From NCBI GenBank assembly GCA_032821775.1, contig JAVLRN010000006.1:2914001-2978000 (forward strand): a stretch of 64,000 nucleotides of DNA, read 5' to 3'. Shown here piece by piece: positions 61,501 through 64,000 of this stretch. A model generated the notes under the pieces. That model ran no database searches and was not told the DNA's origin. It saw only the letters and a list, made by a program, of their open reading frames with translations. The stretch comes from Sanguinoderma infundibulare. Taxonomy: Eukaryota > Basidiomycota > Agaricomycetes > Polyporales > Polyporaceae. Made by a program: the position numbers and the translations under genes. The first letter of the stretch is position 1. Every line of letters begins with the position of its first letter.

Positions 61501-64000
61501 CGCGACCAGCTCAAGGTACAGTTCCGCGCAACACAGAAAGCGCAGGTCAACGAGCGCAAAGCATCGGACTCGAAACGCCGGCTGACGTCGTACGTCTTTC
61601 ACGAAGTGCGCGTGCCGCTGAACACCGCGCGTGAGTGCCGTCATTGTCATCAATTTGAGGAGCGTTGTTCTAACCGAGTGCAGTCTTGGCGGTGCAGAAC
61701 ATGCAGGCCTCTGGCACGGTCACGCAGGACATCGAGTTCAAGGCGCTCGAGGGCAGCCTGAGCATGATGTCCAAGGTCCTCAATGACGTCCTGGATTTGT
61801 GCGTTCACTTTCACACCTCTTATTTCTTGTGAGCTTCGGATGCTGAGGGAGACGTTTTCAGCAACCGGATGGACAGCGGGCGATTCGAGTCAGTACTCAA
61901 GCCGTACAAGTTCCACCAGGTCATGCGGTCGCTGTTCGTGCCCCTGAGGATGGCGACGGACGCGCGGAGGTTGGAGTTCGTCACGGATCTGGATCGTACG
62001 ATTGATGATGTGCGTATATGCGTCGACTTCCTCGTTCTCTCGTCCCCTCTTAACTTGAACAATGCGCAGGTGTCACGGAGATCGTTGTATGAAGCGATGA
62101 CGGAGCCCGAGGACGAGATCAAGCGCCGTCTTGAGGAGCACCCGGACGAGGACGGGATTGTCGTAGGCGACGAGACGCGGCTGAGGCAGATCATCACGAA
62201 CTTGGCGAGGTATGTGGTCTGCTCTGTTCGGGCTTTTTGTGCGCGATTTCTCATGGCGAGCTAGTAACGCGTGCAAGTTCACGTCCGCGGGCGGAAAACT
62301 GACGATTACGACGAAGCTCGTCATCCCCGAGCTCCCGACTTGTGCCGAGGACGAGGGCGAGGACGAGGGTGACGCGGAGGTGGACGCAAACGCGGACGCA
62401 GCAGAGGGTATTGGGGTGCAGGGTGAGGGGTCGGGACATGGCACGCGCGCGAGCGGGAACGGGGACGTCCACCGGTTGAGCAAGTCGCATCTGACGCAGC
62501 ATAATGTGATGACCGGGAAGCCGGCGCCGCCACTGGAGTGGATTGTGGTGAGGATCGAGATCACGGACACAGGATGTGGGATCAGGCCGAAGGATATGGT
62601 GCAGACCAAGCTGTTCTGTGAGTTTGTCGCGCTCTTTGTCGATGATTCGGATCCTAACGTTACTTTGGTGCCAGCCGCGTTCAACCAGACGGAACAAGGG
62701 CGACTGCAAGGTGGCAAGGGCACCGGGCTGGGTCTTGCCCTCGTGAGGCAGATCGTCAAGCTCAGTGGTGGTCGCCTGGGTGTGAGGTCGAAGGTTGGAG
62801 AAGGGTCTACGTTCTGGGTGGAGCTTCGTAAGTATTGACGTAGCTCTTCGAGACTATGTCTGCTGATTGAAACGACTTGTAGCTCTTGGCGTCGGGAACA
62901 AGGCCCTGCCTGCACTCGCCTCTGCTGCAGACATGGACGACGACGAGTACGGAAGCCCTCGCCAGGCGGTGTACACAGGGGCGAAGGACCACCCTGTGCC
63001 CAAGGTAGGGATTGTGGGCCGGGACGGACCGCACCACGTCCGCTCATCGTCCCTCAATTTCTCCCAGTCGCATTCGTCGTCGGCGCTACATAGCATCATG
63101 GAGCAGGGTGCGTTTGTCATATTTTTGCTCGTGTTCTCGCGCTGAAACCCAAAGCGTCCATGTTTAGCTGGGCTGGTGGAGATCTCGACGAAGCCTACCG
63201 AGGGACCGCTTACCCGGACGATCGGCGACCCCTCGACAGGAACAGAGTTGCAGCAGCCCAATACAGATGATGTGACCCCTCCTCCGGAGGTCCCGGCACC
63301 GACGGTCGACAATTCAAACTCGTCGGAGACGGTCCGAGGTCTTCGGCTGACGCACCTGCCGAAGCCTCATACGTTCCTCGCCATCGACGGCACGCTCATT
63401 TCACCCGTCGGGACTGTGAGCGCGTCGCCAAGCCAGAGGAGTTCGGCAACCGGGTCGAGCCCGCACGAGGAGACGAGGCTGAACGTCCTCGTGGTCGATG
63501 ACGATCCTCTAACGCGGAAGCTCATGAGCCGGATGCTCACCCGGTTAGGGTGCAGAGTCACGACGGCAGAGAACGGCGAAATCGCGCTGGAGCTCATCCT
63601 GACTGGCGCGCCGCCGCATCAGACGCCGTCGTCGGAAGACACGGGCGCGGGAGGCTTGTCGCTCGATGGCATGACGTCGGCGTCGTCGTCGGGCGAGGTG
63701 CCGGCTGAGCACCGGTACGCGGTGGTGTTCTTGGACAACCAGATGCCGGTGCTGTCGGGGTTGGAGACCGTCGCGAAGCTGAGGGGGTTGAACCGCAGAG
63801 ACTTTGTGGTCGGCGTGACGGGCAACGCGTTGTTGAGCGACCAGCAGGAGTACTTGGAGGCTGGGGTGGATCAGTACGTGCTTCAACTTCATTGCTTCAC
63901 AGGCACATGTCACATGTGGATGCTTACGCGTGGTGTGGCTGCTGCAGTGTACTCACAAAACCCGTGCTCGAGAAGAGTCTGAAGAGCATGCTCGCGATCG
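58587..64000 (+). CDS. Membrane-bound hybrid histidine kinase HK2 (3' end outside window)
   Basis: This is the paralog of HK1 in the opposite orientation. Exon 1 (58587-59240) starts [20 protein letters not shown] and ends NKENWFLRK, matching HK1 nearly throughout. The membrane part resumes at 60684 ([19 protein letters not shown]) and includes [20 protein letters not shown] and [19 protein letters not shown]. The phosphoacceptor box is FHEVRVPLN (His codon 61600-61602). The ATPase domain keeps the N box [11 protein letters not shown], an acidic and Gly-rich insert, the G1 box TDTGCGIRP and the G2 box [17 protein letters not shown]. The receiver has [14 protein letters not shown], the Asp in [13 protein letters not shown] (codon 63734-63736), VGVTGNAL, and after the last intron [18 protein letters not shown], where the window ends. 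HK1 has about 10 more codons. The intron after exon 1 is about 1.4 kb, unlike roughly 0.4 kb in HK1. All key catalytic residues remain, so it is probably functional if that intron is spliced. Confidence 0.85.
59742..60440 (-). pseudogene. MYND zinc-finger gene fragment inside the HK2 intron
   Basis: On the minus strand an exon reads [20 protein letters not shown], followed after a GT-AG intron by [20 protein letters not shown] and QCRDF. This is a MYND zinc finger (C-x2-C, then YC-x3-C, HK and a last C), though one Cys pair expected before the ACYC segment is missing. Downstream pieces in shifting frames read [20 protein letters not shown] and [11 protein letters not shown], then [17 protein letters not shown]. 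The frame shifts and missing zinc ligands suggest a degraded copy. MYND genes are numerous in agaricomycetes and bind partners or act with SET domains. This one lies wholly within the first large intron of HK2, antisense to it. Confidence 0.42.

Overview
The window is a stretch of nuclear chromosome from an agaricomycete basidiomycete, most likely a wood-decay polypore relative. This is an inference from three things. Almost every gene is broken by many 48-150 bp introns with GTRNGT donors, CTRAY-type branch points and YAG acceptors. Coding DNA is GC-rich. The families DUF6533, DUF6534 and DUF6535, the ABC-type substrate-binding-like (PBP) secreted protein and the Asp-Lys-Glu-type alpha/beta hydrolases are typical of mushroom-forming fungi. 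I saw no rRNA, tRNA, CRISPR array or intact transposon.

Left part (1-32 kb) looks like an aromatic or phenylpropanoid-type metabolism neighbourhood made by local duplication. It holds a secreted proline-rich repeat protein (0.87-2.06 kb, -), an unrecognised spliced gene (3.6-4.4 kb, -), a dead NAD(P)-dependent reductase (4.5-5.5 kb, +), an aminoglycoside-phosphotransferase-fold kinase (6.6-8.0 kb, +), an intact reductase (8.8-10.2 kb, +), a seven-helix-like DUF6534 membrane protein (12.4-14.1 kb, -), two tandem phenol-hydroxylase-type FAD monooxygenases (15.6-18.3 and 21.5-24.3 kb, -), a partly duplicated and decayed alpha/beta-hydrolase gene (27.5-30.3 kb, +) and a third, intact reductase (30.5-31.9 kb, -).

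Middle part (33-42 kb) has housekeeping and membrane genes: a large coiled-coil protein of the ADIP (SSX2IP/Msd1) family with a KEN box (33.1-36.2 kb, -), a DUF6535 membrane protein (37.6-39.9 kb, +) and a DUF1275 membrane protein (40.2-41.3 kb, +).

Right part (42-64 kb) is framed by two paralogous membrane-bound hybrid histidine kinases in divergent orientation, 5' ends facing each other. HK1 is complete (42.5-46.9 kb, -). HK2 (58.6 kb to the window end, +) is cut off by the window a few codons before its expected stop. Between them lie a gene-poor 5 kb, a DUF6533 membrane protein (52.0-53.7 kb, +), a secreted PBP-like protein (54.5-55.8 kb, +) and the N-terminal acetyltransferase subunit Naa10 (57.2-58.1 kb, +). 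The intron between the cytosolic N-terminus and first membrane helices of HK2 has been enlarged by about 1 kb of foreign sequence carrying an antisense MYND zinc-finger gene fragment.

Exon boundaries were derived by hand from splice signals, reading-frame phase and comparison of the paralogs within the window. They should be read as models.
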